A stretch of 12,944 nucleotides of DNA, from the NCBI GenBank assembly GCA_964523675.1, contig CAZFZT010000087.1:1-12944 (forward strand), given 5' to 3'. The notes beneath the pieces are model-generated. The model saw only the letters and a list, made by a program, of their open reading frames with translations, was not told the origin of the DNA and did no database searches. Shown piece by piece: positions 1 through 7,068 of the stretch; within the stretch, counting starts at the first letter, position 1; the number at the start of each line of letters is the position of its first letter. The translations under genes were made by a program, and so were the position numbers. This DNA is from CAZFZT01 sp964523675 (GTDB lineage: Bacteria; Planctomycetota; Phycisphaerae; Phycisphaerales; SM1A02).

Positions 1-116
1 GCTGGGATAATGACGAGATCCTCGCCAAGTGGTACTCCGATGCCGGAGAGCATCAACAATGCAAAGACCGCAATCGGACCGTACTCACCAATGTTTGTGG
101 CGATGAACTCTTCCAT
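1..116 (-). CDS. DedA-family membrane protein, N-terminal part (runs off the window)
   Basis: Reading the minus strand from the ATG at 116 gives 38 codons that stay open to the window edge. The translation begins MEEFIATNIGEYG, continues with a hydrophobic stretch (IAVFALLMLSGIG, about residues 15-27), and then shows VPLGEDLVIIPA. A short N-terminal helix, a hydrophobic segment and a G-[IV]-P-x-x-GE-x-x-x-IIPA motif are characteristic of DedA (SNARE-associated/VTT) proteins. These are integral inner-membrane proteins; some members act as undecaprenyl-phosphate or phospholipid flippases. No Shine-Dalgarno site is visible. An in-frame ATG lies 12 codons upstream (near 152), but the residues between look unlike a DedA N-terminus, so 116 is preferred. 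Only the start is present, so the specific substrate cannot be inferred. Confidence 0.7.
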   Translation of the reverse strand, partial: MEEFIATNIGEYGPIAVFALLMLSGIGVPLGEDLVIIP

Positions 117-200
117 AGCGCGGCGGGAGAAGTGTACACCGGATGCGCATGCCATTGCCGGCACGAACTGGCGAGGGTCGTATCGACGAGCGACGTGGAG

Positions 201-396
201 TTACCTTGCGACAAACACTTTGCAGGTGTACGACACCTCGTGCTGCTGGCCCGGCTCAAGCGTCAGGTTCCAATGCAGTTCGCTACGGGGATTGAATGAT
301 TGAATGCCCTCCGTAAGCAGCCGCACATCAGGCGTATTGTCCAAACGTGGCCGGAGCCAATGCAGCGAGTGCGAGCGCAGTTGCGAGGTGCTTCAT
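201..396 (-). pseudogene. Broken secreted-protein gene: signal peptide joined out of frame to a C-terminal beta fragment (DUF4139-like)
   Basis: On the minus strand an AAGGAG site sits six bases before the ATG at 396. The next 22 codons read as a clean secretion signal (MKHLATALALAALAPATFGQYA) and then hit TGA at 330-328. In the frame shifted by one base, an open stretch runs to TAA at 203-201 and contains SELHWNLTLEPGQ followed by HEVSYTCKVFVAR. The pattern W-x-[LV]-T-L-x-PG-x-x-x-x-[IV]-x-Y resembles the C-terminal strands of DUF4139 proteins, which are normally several hundred residues long. The best reading is a secreted beta-rich protein that lost its middle and its frame. It lies between the PrpD-family gene and the DedA gene on the same strand. 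The family assignment is tentative because only about 40 residues remain; a sequencing indel in a genuine 65-codon gene is the alternative. Confidence 0.45.
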
Positions 397-482
397 GATA
401 TTCTCCTTGTGAATGATGCGAGCGACCGTGTCGGTACTCGCAAACCCGCAAGGAGGTTCAATGGCTATGGCGTCGCTATTGC

Positions 483-520
483 CGGGGTATCGGGCGGGGC
501 GCGGCGCACCCGAACCCCCG
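483..520. other. GC-rich intergenic hairpin downstream of the PrpD-family gene
   Basis: Bases 483-494 can pair with 509-520: five pairs (CGGGG with CCCCG), a two-base mismatch, then five pairs (TCGGG with CCCGA), around a 14-base loop. It begins 30 bases past the stop codon of the PrpD-family gene in that gene's direction. No T-run follows on either strand, so it is not a classical intrinsic terminator. It may still mark the 3' end of the transcript or be chance in a very GC-rich spacer. Confidence 0.3.
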
Positions 521-549
521 AATCGCGGGCTTCCGCCACGGGGCTATCG

Positions 550-1965
550 CTACGCTGTCATGAGCGTAAGGAAGCGATCCAGGTTCGCTTCTTTCTCGAT
601 GCCCATGATGCAGGATCGCAACTCCTCGCATTTTTGCTTGCCAACGACAGATATGCCGAGGGCGTTGAACTTGACTGCGATTTCCTCCTCGGTCATCGGA
701 TCGCGCGGGTCGCCCTTGGGAACATCGACGCGCTCGGCATGGCTGGTTCCATCCTTCATGGTGATCGTGACGCGGCTCGGCTGAAACTTCGGGAACAGGG
801 ACTCGAATTCGTCATTGGGCACGACCCTGATCTTGTCCATGACGGGGATCAGGGCCGGGTCGTCGATGCGCTCCTGCTTGAACTGCAATGGCGTCACCAT
901 GCCATCCACGAGACCAACCGCCAGCGAGTAAGGGAGCGAGTGATCGGCCGTTTCCTTGGAAGTGGGGCGATACTTCGCTGGGTCGCCGAGAATGTCCGCC
1001 GCTCGCGCAATCACTTCCACTTTGATCTCCTTGACATCGTCAGGGTTGATCGAATGTTCCTTGACGATCTTCATCATGGCCGTAAGCGGTGCGTGTGAGA
1101 GCGCTTCGATCGGGAACGATTTCATACCACAGTCGAGAACCCTGTAGTGACTGCTTTGCGAAGTTGGCAGGTCATCGGTGAGCATGTTCAAATGGAAGGT
1201 GCCGCCGAATTTCTCGAAGCAGTGGATGAATGACTCCTTGCCGTCAATGACGTGCTCTGGCCCCGTATAGCCGAGTTGTGCGAGCAGCGCGGCTTCGACG
1301 CCTGAGCGGGTGCCCATGGGATCGACGGTATTCTTCATATTCGTCAGTTTTCCGGCCGTCACCGCGCCGAGGCACATCGAGGGTGAAGCGCTGATGCCGA
1401 CCGCCTGCTGAATCTTCTCCGGCGGCAGATTCAACATACGGGCCGCGACGAACGGCGAGCACATCGCGGTGAGCGTTGCATGATGCCAACCGTACTCACG
1501 GATGCCTGGCTCCCCGAACTCTGCGAGTCGCATCTCGATTTCATACGCGATGATCGTCCCGAGAATAAGGTCTTGGCCGGAGAGACCGTTCATTTCGCAG
1601 ATGGTGAGCGCTGCGGGAATAATGTCCGATGGATGTGCTGGGTCTGCCTTCCAATAGATATCGTTGTAATCCATCGCGCGGATGCACAGCGCGTTGAGCA
1701 GCGTCGCCATGACGGGGTCAGTCTTGAAGCCGGAGCCGAATACGGTACAGGTGGGCTTGCCGCCCATGTTCCGCGCGTGCCGGAGCATGATGGCCAGATC
1801 ATGCTGCTGCGAACCACCTAGCGCACAGCCGAACGAGTCGTACAGAAACAGTTTCGCGCGATGAACGGCTTCGTTCGAAAGATGTTCGAAGCGAAGGTGG
1901 GCCGCCCACTCGGCAAGTCTGTAGGAGATGAAGTCAGTGTTCTTTTTGGAGGTGTCGTGAGCCAT
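550..1965 (-). CDS. MmgE/PrpD-family protein (2-methylcitrate dehydratase-like)
   Basis: A 471-aa cytoplasmic protein of the usual MmgE/PrpD length (about 450-500 aa). The family includes 2-methylcitrate dehydratase (propionate breakdown) and cis-aconitate decarboxylase; members are helical N-domain plus alpha/beta lid enzymes without an Fe-S cluster. Visible family signatures are AMDYNDIYW with HPSDIIPA (residues 97-117), GWHHA (159-163), KLTNMKNTVDPMGTRSG (206-222), MKSFPIEALSHAP (281-293) and the C-terminal ETADHSLPY (338-346). The start ATG at 1965 has no Shine-Dalgarno site but gives a normal N-terminus. It lies 62 bases after the coiled-coil gene on the same strand and could share its transcript. 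No prpB, prpC or acnD homologue is nearby, so the methylcitrate role is not supported by context; the substrate is left open. Confidence 0.88.
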   Translation of the reverse strand: MAHDTSKKNTDFISYRLAEWAAHLRFEHLSNEAVHRAKLFLYDSFGCALGGSQQHDLAIMLRHARNMGGKPTCTVFGSGFKTDPVMATLLNALCIRAMDYNDIYWKADPAHPSDIIPAALTICEMNGLSGQDLILGTIIAYEIEMRLAEFGEPGIREYGWHHATLTAMCSPFVAARMLNLPPEKIQQAVGISASPSMCLGAVTAGKLTNMKNTVDPMGTRSGVEAALLAQLGYTGPEHVIDGKESFIHCFEKFGGTFHLNMLTDDLPTSQSSHYRVLDCGMKSFPIEALSHAPLTAMMKIVKEHSINPDDVKEIKVEVIARAADILGDPAKYRPTSKETADHSLPYSLAVGLVDGMVTPLQFKQERIDDPALIPVMDKIRVVPNDEFESLFPKFQPSRVTITMKDGTSHAERVDVPKGDPRDPMTEEEIAVKFNALGISVVGKQKCEELRSCIMGIEKEANLDRFLTLMTA

Positions 1966-2027
1966 GGGTGGGCATCATAGCGATCGCTTCGGCGGTCACC
2001 ACCTCCAGCTGACGTTGTCGCTGTCGA

Positions 2028-2747
2028 CTACCGTAAGTTCGCCAGAAGGGCCAGGACAAGGGCCACGATCAGGAGCGCACCGACGCTGATCAGTAGTCCC
2101 AGCGTCCAACGTTGCATACGCCTGATCGTCTCGACCAGCTGCGACTCGCGCTGCTCGGTCGAACGGAGAAAACCCGACAGCACTTCAGTAGAGCGGTTAT
2201 TGTTCTCCGCCAGCCCTGTGAGTGCGCTGCTGAAAGAGCCCAAAGTTTCAGTCATGCGTTCAGCTGAATCACGACCAGTGTCGAATTGCTTCTGTAGCAG
2301 CTGCAGCGTCTGTGCTTGATGCCCCGTTGACGAATGAATCTGCTTCAGCGCTTGCCCAAGCGTCTCATCGCGTTCGCGGCTGTGCACGAGGTGTTCGTTC
2401 ATGACCTCGAGCAGTTTCGCGTTCTGACGATGCACCTCCGGCAGGGAGTCGATCGCTTCGGGTAGGCGCTCCATCAACTGGACCAAGCGTTCGGTACGCT
2501 TGTTTTGTGCGTCAAGATGATCGCCGATCTTCTGCACGAGGTTCATCACCTCCTCATAGCCGCGCTGAACCTCTGCCAGAGATGGCTTGCGGCGCTGCAC
2601 AGGGGCGATGCTGCGATCTGCGTCGGTGGGATGATCGACTGCTCCGGCCAGGCCTTCTGCCTGAGTCCCAGTAAGGTCAATCTCCACCGGCTCGGCGTTG
2701 CGCGAGCCCTTGCGAAACAGTTTACGGAGTTCCTCCATGAACGGCAT
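2028..2747 (-). CDS. Tail-anchored coiled-coil membrane protein of unknown function
   Basis: A 239-aa protein starting at the ATG at 2747, which follows a good ribosome site (GGGAG, six bases upstream). Residues 1-55 are polar and probably disordered (KLFRKGSRNAEP, QRRKPSL). Residues 56-210 are almost entirely helix-forming, with regularly spaced Leu/Ile/Met and no Cys, as expected of a long coiled coil (for example RLVQLMERLPEAIDSLPEV, LQLLQKQFDTG). A single transmembrane helix follows at about 214-236 (LGLLISVGALLIVALVLALL), and only a few residues come after it. This is the architecture of a C-terminal membrane anchor with a cytosolic rod, resembling methyl-accepting-protein signalling helices or scaffold proteins but with no recognisable domain. 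It is the first gene of the leftward block and divergent from the histidine kinase. Its function is unknown. Confidence 0.8.
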   Translation of the reverse strand: MPFMEELRKLFRKGSRNAEPVEIDLTGTQAEGLAGAVDHPTDADRSIAPVQRRKPSLAEVQRGYEEVMNLVQKIGDHLDAQNKRTERLVQLMERLPEAIDSLPEVHRQNAKLLEVMNEHLVHSRERDETLGQALKQIHSSTGHQAQTLQLLQKQFDTGRDSAERMTETLGSFSSALTGLAENNNRSTEVLSGFLRSTEQRESQLVETIRRMQRWTLGLLISVGALLIVALVLALLANLR

Positions 2748-3015
2748 AGTTGCTCCCTTTGTTCATGCACCACTGTACCCCGGAGCGTTCGGAACCGTCA
2801 ACAGGACAGAGGAGTCAAACTAGGAGTTCAGCCCTAATCACTCCCTTGATTCGTGGCGAAACTACGTTGGCAGGTGAATCTGTGGAAGTTCGCAGCCGGT
2901 CCTGCAAGGATAAGGGGGAATCGTCCCGGCCTGATCAGTCTCGGTGTTGCACCTTAACTCCAAGTGGCGGCGACCTTCGGTGGAGCCGACGCGTAGGAAA
3001 AGATGAGTCAGACAG
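2748..3015. other. Divergent intergenic region between the coiled-coil gene and the sensor kinase
   Basis: These 268 bases separate two oppositely directed genes and must carry their control regions. No convincing -35/-10 pair, long inverted repeat or RNA motif was found. Just before the kinase, AGGA lies five bases upstream of an ATG at 3003 that is in a different frame from the kinase (see findings). Confidence 0.4.
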
Positions 3016-5430
3016 TTGTCCCACGAGCACCACAGCGAAGGCAGGATTCGAGCGATCCTTGACTCGGCCATTGATGCGATCATCACGGTCGGGTCACAGG
3101 GGTGCATTGTCGAATTCAACCAAGCAGCGGAACGCGTCTTTGGTCTCAATCGGGAGAAAGCCATCGGAGCGTCGGCGGTCGAGGCGCTGGTACCTCCCCG
3201 GTACCAGGAAGATGTGCAGCGTGAGCTTGAGCGCTACATCGAAACGGGCGAGAGTCCGATTGTCGGTACATACGTGGAATTGCCGGGCTTGCGGGCGGAT
3301 GGCAGCGAGTTTCCTGCAGAACTTGCGGTAACGGTCACTTCGACCGAGGAAGGGGAGCGGCTGGCGACGATCTTCGTGCGGGACATTACCGACCGCGTGG
3401 AGGCGGAGAAGCGGCTCCAGCGCCAGCTTGACGAGCGCGAGGCGGTTTACGCACTGAGTGAAGCGACAAGTCGAGCGGCGAGCATCGCAGATGTAGCTGA
3501 GGTTGCTTTGGATACCCTCGCACGGTTGCTTGGCACGGAGCGCGCTGCAGTGCTTTTGCTTGATGAATCCGGAACGATGCGATTTGCTGCTTGGCGCCGC
3601 TTGTCGGAGCAATACCGGGCACTCGCCGAAGGGCATTCGCCTTGGCCACCTGACGAAATCGCTGCACAGCCGGTGCTTGTTCCCGATGTTCTTCAAGATG
3701 CGTCGCTGGCGCCGCTGGGGCAAGACATCGTTGCTGAGGGCATTCGGTCGCTCGCATTTATTCCGCTGACATACGAATCTCGCCTGTTGGGAAAGTTCAT
3801 GATCTACTGCGACGCTGTACATGAATTCTCAGCAGACGAGGTGCGACTTGCACAAACAATCGCAAACCACGTCGCGTTTGCCATCGGGAGCCAGAGACGG
3901 CGGCAGGCAGTGGAAGAGCAGCGTTCGTTTCTTAGCCAAGTACTCGAAATCAATCCAAACCTGACGTTTGCGAAAGACCGTGAAGGGCGCTTTACGTTGG
4001 CGAACCCGGCGGTTGCAGAGCTGTATGGCACAAGCGTTGAGTATCTTCTTGGCCAGACCGACGCGGATTTCAATCCGAATCGCGAAGAGGTTGAGCACTT
4101 TCGCAAGGTTGATCTAGAGGTCATGGACACGCTGCGCGAGCATGTTTGTGAAGAGGCGGTCACGGACTACCGCGGCCGAGTTCACTGGCTGTACACAGTG
4201 AAACGGCCGATCATCGGCCAAGATGGAAAGGCGACACACGTGCTCGGCGTGGCCGTTGACATCACCGAACGAAAGGGGACCGAAGAGGAACTGACACGTC
4301 ATCGCGAACACCTCCAAGAACTGGTTGCGGAGCGGACGCGCGAGCTTGAGCGATCGCATCAGCAGCTTCGGCAGTCCGAGCGACTGGCCATGATCGGTAC
4401 GCTTTCAACCGGACTCGGTCACGACATGGGCAATCTGTTGTTGCCCCTGCGCGTGCGGCTGGATTCAATGGAAGCAAAAGGACTGCCGGCCGAGTTTCAT
4501 GAGGACACGCGAGCGATTCGCATCTTTACCGAGTATTTGCAGCGACTGTCGAACGGTCTACGGCTGCTGGCGCTTGATCCCAATGAACCGGGGTATGGGC
4601 GCGATACGACGGATCTACATGAGTGGTGGCCGGATGTGGAGCCGGTGCTGAAGAACGCGCTGCCCTCACGTATCATGCTGGATTCACGTTTCGATGAAAA
4701 GTTGCCGAGAGTCTGTATCGCCCGACATGTGCTGACGCAGGTTGTATTCAACCTGGTTCAGAACGCAGGTGAAGCAATGCGGGAACAGGCCTTCGGAAGG
4801 GTTTCCATCTCCGCCCACGCAGACCCGGCTGGCCATGTTGTGCACGTTGACGTGAGCGATACCGGTCCAGGGATGTCGGCGGAGGTGGCCAGCCGATGTA
4901 TGGAACCCTTTTTTACAACCAAAACTCGCGCCATTTCGACCGGGTTGGGTCTTGCACTGGTCCACGGCATGGTGCAGCAGTCAGGAGCGCGCATCGAACT
5001 CAAGACGGAAGTTGGCCACGGCTCCACATTCACACTCGATCTTCCCGTCGCGCATGCTGATCGGGTGTCTCGTGATCGTCAATCCGGCTCGCTGAATGCG
5101 CTTGTGTCGCTGCAGGATGTCCGCAGCCGAAGCCACATTACGTCGGTGCTGCGCTCGCTCGGCTTTGGTGTTGAGCACGGAGATCGACCAACTAATGCTG
5201 CTATCGATGTCTGGGTGGCAGACTCGGATTCCAAGACCCTGCGGCTTGCGCGTGAGTTCGCTTCGGCGGGTGAACGGAAGCACGCGATTCTCCTGGGAAC
5301 GGTGCCGCACGGACCGGATTTCAGTCGTATCATCGAACTGCCGAGACAACCGAAGCCCTCCGAGATCTGGCGCGTAGCGCGAGGTATTGCCGAGCGCTTT
5401 GAACTTGAACGAAAGGATTCCGGAACATGA
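3016..5430 (+). CDS. Cytosolic PAS-GAF-PAS sensor histidine kinase with a degenerate C-terminal receiver
   Basis: An 804-aa protein with no membrane segment, so it senses a cytoplasmic signal and autophosphorylates on histidine. Domain order: PAS 1 (about 8-127, ending TIFVRDITDR), GAF (about 143-292), PAS 2 (about 302-419, ending GVAVDITER), a coiled coil (420-455), an H-box with GTLSTGLGHDMGN (H469 is the likely phosphosite, with D470 and N473), and an HATPase domain: N-box QVVFNLVQNAGEAM (575-588), G1 DTGPGM (615-620), F-box EPFFTTK (630-636), G2 GLGLALVHG (643-651) and HGSTFTLDLP (668-677). Residues 692-792 resemble a receiver fold lacking the acidic pair and the conserved lysine. The start is uncertain: the frame opens after TGA at 3004 and the first usable codon is TTG at 3016, without a ribosome site. 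The stop overlaps the start of the receiver gene (ATGA), so the two are a cognate pair. Confidence 0.9.
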   Translation: MSHEHHSEGRIRAILDSAIDAIITVGSQGCIVEFNQAAERVFGLNREKAIGASAVEALVPPRYQEDVQRELERYIETGESPIVGTYVELPGLRADGSEFPAELAVTVTSTEEGERLATIFVRDITDRVEAEKRLQRQLDEREAVYALSEATSRAASIADVAEVALDTLARLLGTERAAVLLLDESGTMRFAAWRRLSEQYRALAEGHSPWPPDEIAAQPVLVPDVLQDASLAPLGQDIVAEGIRSLAFIPLTYESRLLGKFMIYCDAVHEFSADEVRLAQTIANHVAFAIGSQRRRQAVEEQRSFLSQVLEINPNLTFAKDREGRFTLANPAVAELYGTSVEYLLGQTDADFNPNREEVEHFRKVDLEVMDTLREHVCEEAVTDYRGRVHWLYTVKRPIIGQDGKATHVLGVAVDITERKGTEEELTRHREHLQELVAERTRELERSHQQLRQSERLAMIGTLSTGLGHDMGNLLLPLRVRLDSMEAKGLPAEFHEDTRAIRIFTEYLQRLSNGLRLLALDPNEPGYGRDTTDLHEWWPDVEPVLKNALPSRIMLDSRFDEKLPRVCIARHVLTQVVFNLVQNAGEAMREQAFGRVSISAHADPAGHVVHVDVSDTGPGMSAEVASRCMEPFFTTKTRAISTGLGLALVHGMVQQSGARIELKTEVGHGSTFTLDLPVAHADRVSRDRQSGSLNALVSLQDVRSRSHITSVLRSLGFGVEHGDRPTNAAIDVWVADSDSKTLRLAREFASAGERKHAILLGTVPHGPDFSRIIELPRQPKPSEIWRVARGIAERFELERKDSGT

Positions 5431-5888
5431 TTCAACGTGGCCCCGGTTCATCACCTTCGCAACGGGCACGAAAGCCAATCCGCGTCCTGTGTGTCGATGA
5501 CAATGACCTCGTGGCTGAAGGTATCCGCATCAAACTCGACATTGAGCGAGGCGGTTTCGAGTGGATCGGGCAGCTGCGCGATGCCAATCATCTCGTGCAG
5601 GAAGCGTTCCGTACAAAGCCGAACGTCATCCTGCTGGATATCGACATGCCAGGCAAGGACGCCTTTGAGGCACTGCATGAAGTGAGTGAGCTCTTTCCCA
5701 ACGTCCGCGTCTTGATGCTGAGTGGACACGTGAGGCGGGAACTGATCGAAAGGGCGATCGAGGCGGGCGCATGGGGCTACATCTCTAAGCACGAAGGAGC
5801 TGACCTCATCATCGATGCCATTGAGCGGGTAACGAATGGCGAGTTCGCCCTTGGACCGGATGTCCAGCGCGAGTATCGACGGACATGA
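5427..5888 (+). CDS. Stand-alone response regulator receiver (NarL-like REC, no output domain)
   Basis: A 153-aa single REC domain and probable phosphoacceptor partner of the kinase immediately upstream, with which it overlaps by ATGA; an AAAGGA site lies within the kinase end. Conserved positions are the acidic pair D24-D25 (CVDDND), the phosphoacceptor D71 (ILLDIDMPG), S99 (MLSGH) and K121 (YISKHEG). An 18-residue polar extension precedes the first strand. The last residues (TNGEFALGPDVQREYRRT) match the linker that in NarL/FixJ-type regulators leads into the LuxR helix-turn-helix, but the protein stops there. It therefore probably works by protein contact or as a phosphorelay step, not by binding DNA. 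No HTH remnant was recognised in the three frames of the following 180 bases. Confidence 0.9.
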   Translation: MIQRGPGSSPSQRARKPIRVLCVDDNDLVAEGIRIKLDIERGGFEWIGQLRDANHLVQEAFRTKPNVILLDIDMPGKDAFEALHEVSELFPNVRVLMLSGHVRRELIERAIEAGAWGYISKHEGADLIIDAIERVTNGEFALGPDVQREYRRT

Positions 5889-5980
5889 AGTTGAAGTGGT
5901 TGCCGCTTGCGCTCACGCTCAGAAGCCTTGGTTCGGCAGTAACCGGAAGCCTGCGATTCGAACTTGGCGTTCTCCGCTGA
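5885..5980 (+). CDS. Possible 31-aa coupled peptide (doubtful)
   Basis: The ATG at 5885 overlaps the receiver gene's stop (ATGA), the same coupling seen between the kinase and the receiver. It opens 31 codons: MKLKWLPLALTLRSLGSAV, then TGSLRFELGVLR and TGA. The N-terminus is lysine-tipped and hydrophobic, like a short membrane or secretion segment. There is no independent ribosome site and no recognisable family. It may be a coupled micropeptide or simply chance in the 181-base gap before the next gene. Confidence 0.25.
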   Translation: MKLKWLPLALTLRSLGSAVTGSLRFELGVLR

Positions 5981-6069
5981 ACAAGGGCTTAGCAGGTTGC
6001 GAAAACCGCGTCCGTGGGGTACAACGGCGACTTTTCCAAGCAATTGGGTGTGAAGAGATCCTCTTTTCA

Positions 6070-6387
6070 ATGGCTCAGCAGTACGTCATCCAAGCTCGAG
6101 GCGGCGCGACAGACAACGGTCTCGCGGTAATCGGCACACGTGGCGAGATTACAAGTGAACTTTCGCGGTTCAACACCAGCACCGATGGGGCGGACCCGAG
6201 CTCGCTGCATGGGCCGGGGATCCGAATCGATTTTCCGCCTGGCGAGGAGGACGACGGCTCGCCGGTTACCCAGATGTTGTTGACCGTCAACGAGGAGGAG
6301 ATCGGCTGGCTCGTTCTTCATAAGATCGCAAAGGAGTTCCAGTGGACGATCGTCGATACCTCGTCCGGTCGGAACTGGAGTCCGTAA
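6070..6387 (+). CDS. Small conserved-type protein of unknown function
   Basis: A 105-aa acidic cytosolic protein without Cys or membrane segments. It begins MAQQYVIQARGG, has a loop rich in Ser/Asp/Gly, then GPGIRIDFPPGEEDDG, and ends in a regular alpha/beta region (TQMLLTVNEEEIGWLVLH, EFQWTIVDTSSGR). The frame stays open upstream to 5836, but those residues look non-coding and overlap the receiver gene, so the ATG at 6070 is preferred. No good ribosome site is present; instead a small hairpin (AAGAG-ATC-CTCTT, 6053-6065) sits four bases before the start. The next gene begins 27 bases downstream on the same strand. The protein style suggests a lineage-restricted family, possibly planctomycetal, but no function can be assigned. 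Confidence 0.7.
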   Translation: MAQQYVIQARGGATDNGLAVIGTRGEITSELSRFNTSTDGADPSSLHGPGIRIDFPPGEEDDGSPVTQMLLTVNEEEIGWLVLHKIAKEFQWTIVDTSSGRNWSP

Positions 6388-6414
6388 ACAACCAAGCCAG
6401 GCGCTGGAGACGAG

Positions 6415-6849
6415 ATGCCGCAAGAAACAAAAGCAGTACTTCATCAGACCCAGCACGCCGCAACGCAGGGGCTGGAAGCAACGGCCGAAGACCCGGTGGC
6501 GATGCGCAAGGCCATTGAACTGGCCGTCGACTACCGTGGCGATGTGACGATCTCGGTCCGCTCCGATTTTGTTCTGCCGTCGGGAGTGGGAGAAGTCGAT
6601 TCGTCGATCTCGCAGATCGAATGTTTCATTTTTGATATCAAACGTGAGCGCGGTGAGGTGGTGGCGGTACGCGCCATCCCGAAGGATCGCCATGAGAAAC
6701 TTTCGATTCCGGTGGAGGCACTCACATCAATTGCTTTCACCGGCCGGGATACCGCTGCTGGGCGTAGCTTTGAAACGTGGATGAAGAACTACGTTAAGAA
6801 GAAGCTCGCAGGTGAAGAAGCGAGTATTCATTCGGAAGTGATGGACTAA
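6415..6849 (+). CDS. Conserved-type protein of unknown function with a C-terminal FTGRDTAAG motif
   Basis: A 144-aa soluble protein. GGAG lies six bases before the ATG at 6415, supporting the start. After a polar N-terminus comes a helix (AMRKAIELAVDYRGDV, about 29-44), then a beta-rich core (VTISVRSDF, IECFIFDIKR, VVAVRAIPKD, KLSIPVEALTSIAFTG), and a basic helical tail beginning GRDTAAGRSFETWMKNYVKK (about 109-128). The core, with its repeated strands and regulatory-looking loop, resembles small ligand- or nucleic-acid-binding beta barrels, but this is only a fold impression. It lies 27 bases after the 105-aa gene and 17 bases before the small GTG-started gene, so these are probably co-transcribed. 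Function unknown. Confidence 0.75.
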   Translation: MPQETKAVLHQTQHAATQGLEATAEDPVAMRKAIELAVDYRGDVTISVRSDFVLPSGVGEVDSSISQIECFIFDIKRERGEVVAVRAIPKDRHEKLSIPVEALTSIAFTGRDTAAGRSFETWMKNYVKKKLAGEEASIHSEVMD

Positions 6850-6866
6850 AGGAGGAGGAAAGTGGC

Positions 6867-7022
6867 GTGCCACGAGATGTGTCTTCCAACAGCGAGGGCT
6901 CGAGCAGCCCTCAGCCGGCTTCTGCTGCAGATTGCGTACGAGGAGTAGGAATCGAAGGGCCTTTCTTTGTGTTGGTTGATCCTTCAGCAGAGTCGCTACC
7001 GGGCGTATCACTGCAAGGTTGA
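6867..7022 (+). CDS. Probable 51-aa peptide, GTG start, strong ribosome site
   Basis: Directly after the preceding stop, an AAAGGAGGAGGAAA tract (6848-6861) forms a near-ideal Shine-Dalgarno. The GTG at 6867 is optimally spaced from it and opens 51 codons to TGA at 7020-7022. The peptide starts VPRDVSSNSEGSSSPQ, then has a Cys and a hydrophobic strand (GIEGPFFVLVDPSAESLPG). A competing GTG at 6862 opens only 28 codons in another frame (ending 6948) with an arginine-rich, less protein-like product. The gene lies between the 144-aa gene and the Na/Pi transporter, in the same direction. No family is recognised; if it is not a gene, the strong site could belong to a vanished reading frame. Confidence 0.45.
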   Translation: MPRDVSSNSEGSSSPQPASAADCVRGVGIEGPFFVLVDPSAESLPGVSLQG

Positions 7023-7068
7023 TGTGCAAGCGGTTTCCTCCATTCACCATTGACCATCGAATCCTTTA

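Noticed and set aside
461..784. Plus-strand frame starting at ATG 461 with an ideal AAGGAGG site four bases upstream
   Set aside because: Beyond the first 30 codons it runs antisense through the PrpD-family gene, the product has no protein-like pattern, and the ribosome site is probably chance.
304..1098. 264-codon plus-strand open frame
   Set aside because: It is antisense to the well-supported PrpD-family gene and its composition mirrors that gene's codons.
5889..6069. N-terminal extension of the 105-aa protein back to 5836, or an HTH remnant of the receiver
   Set aside because: The residues look like out-of-frame translation and no helix-turn-helix pattern appears in any of the three plus frames.
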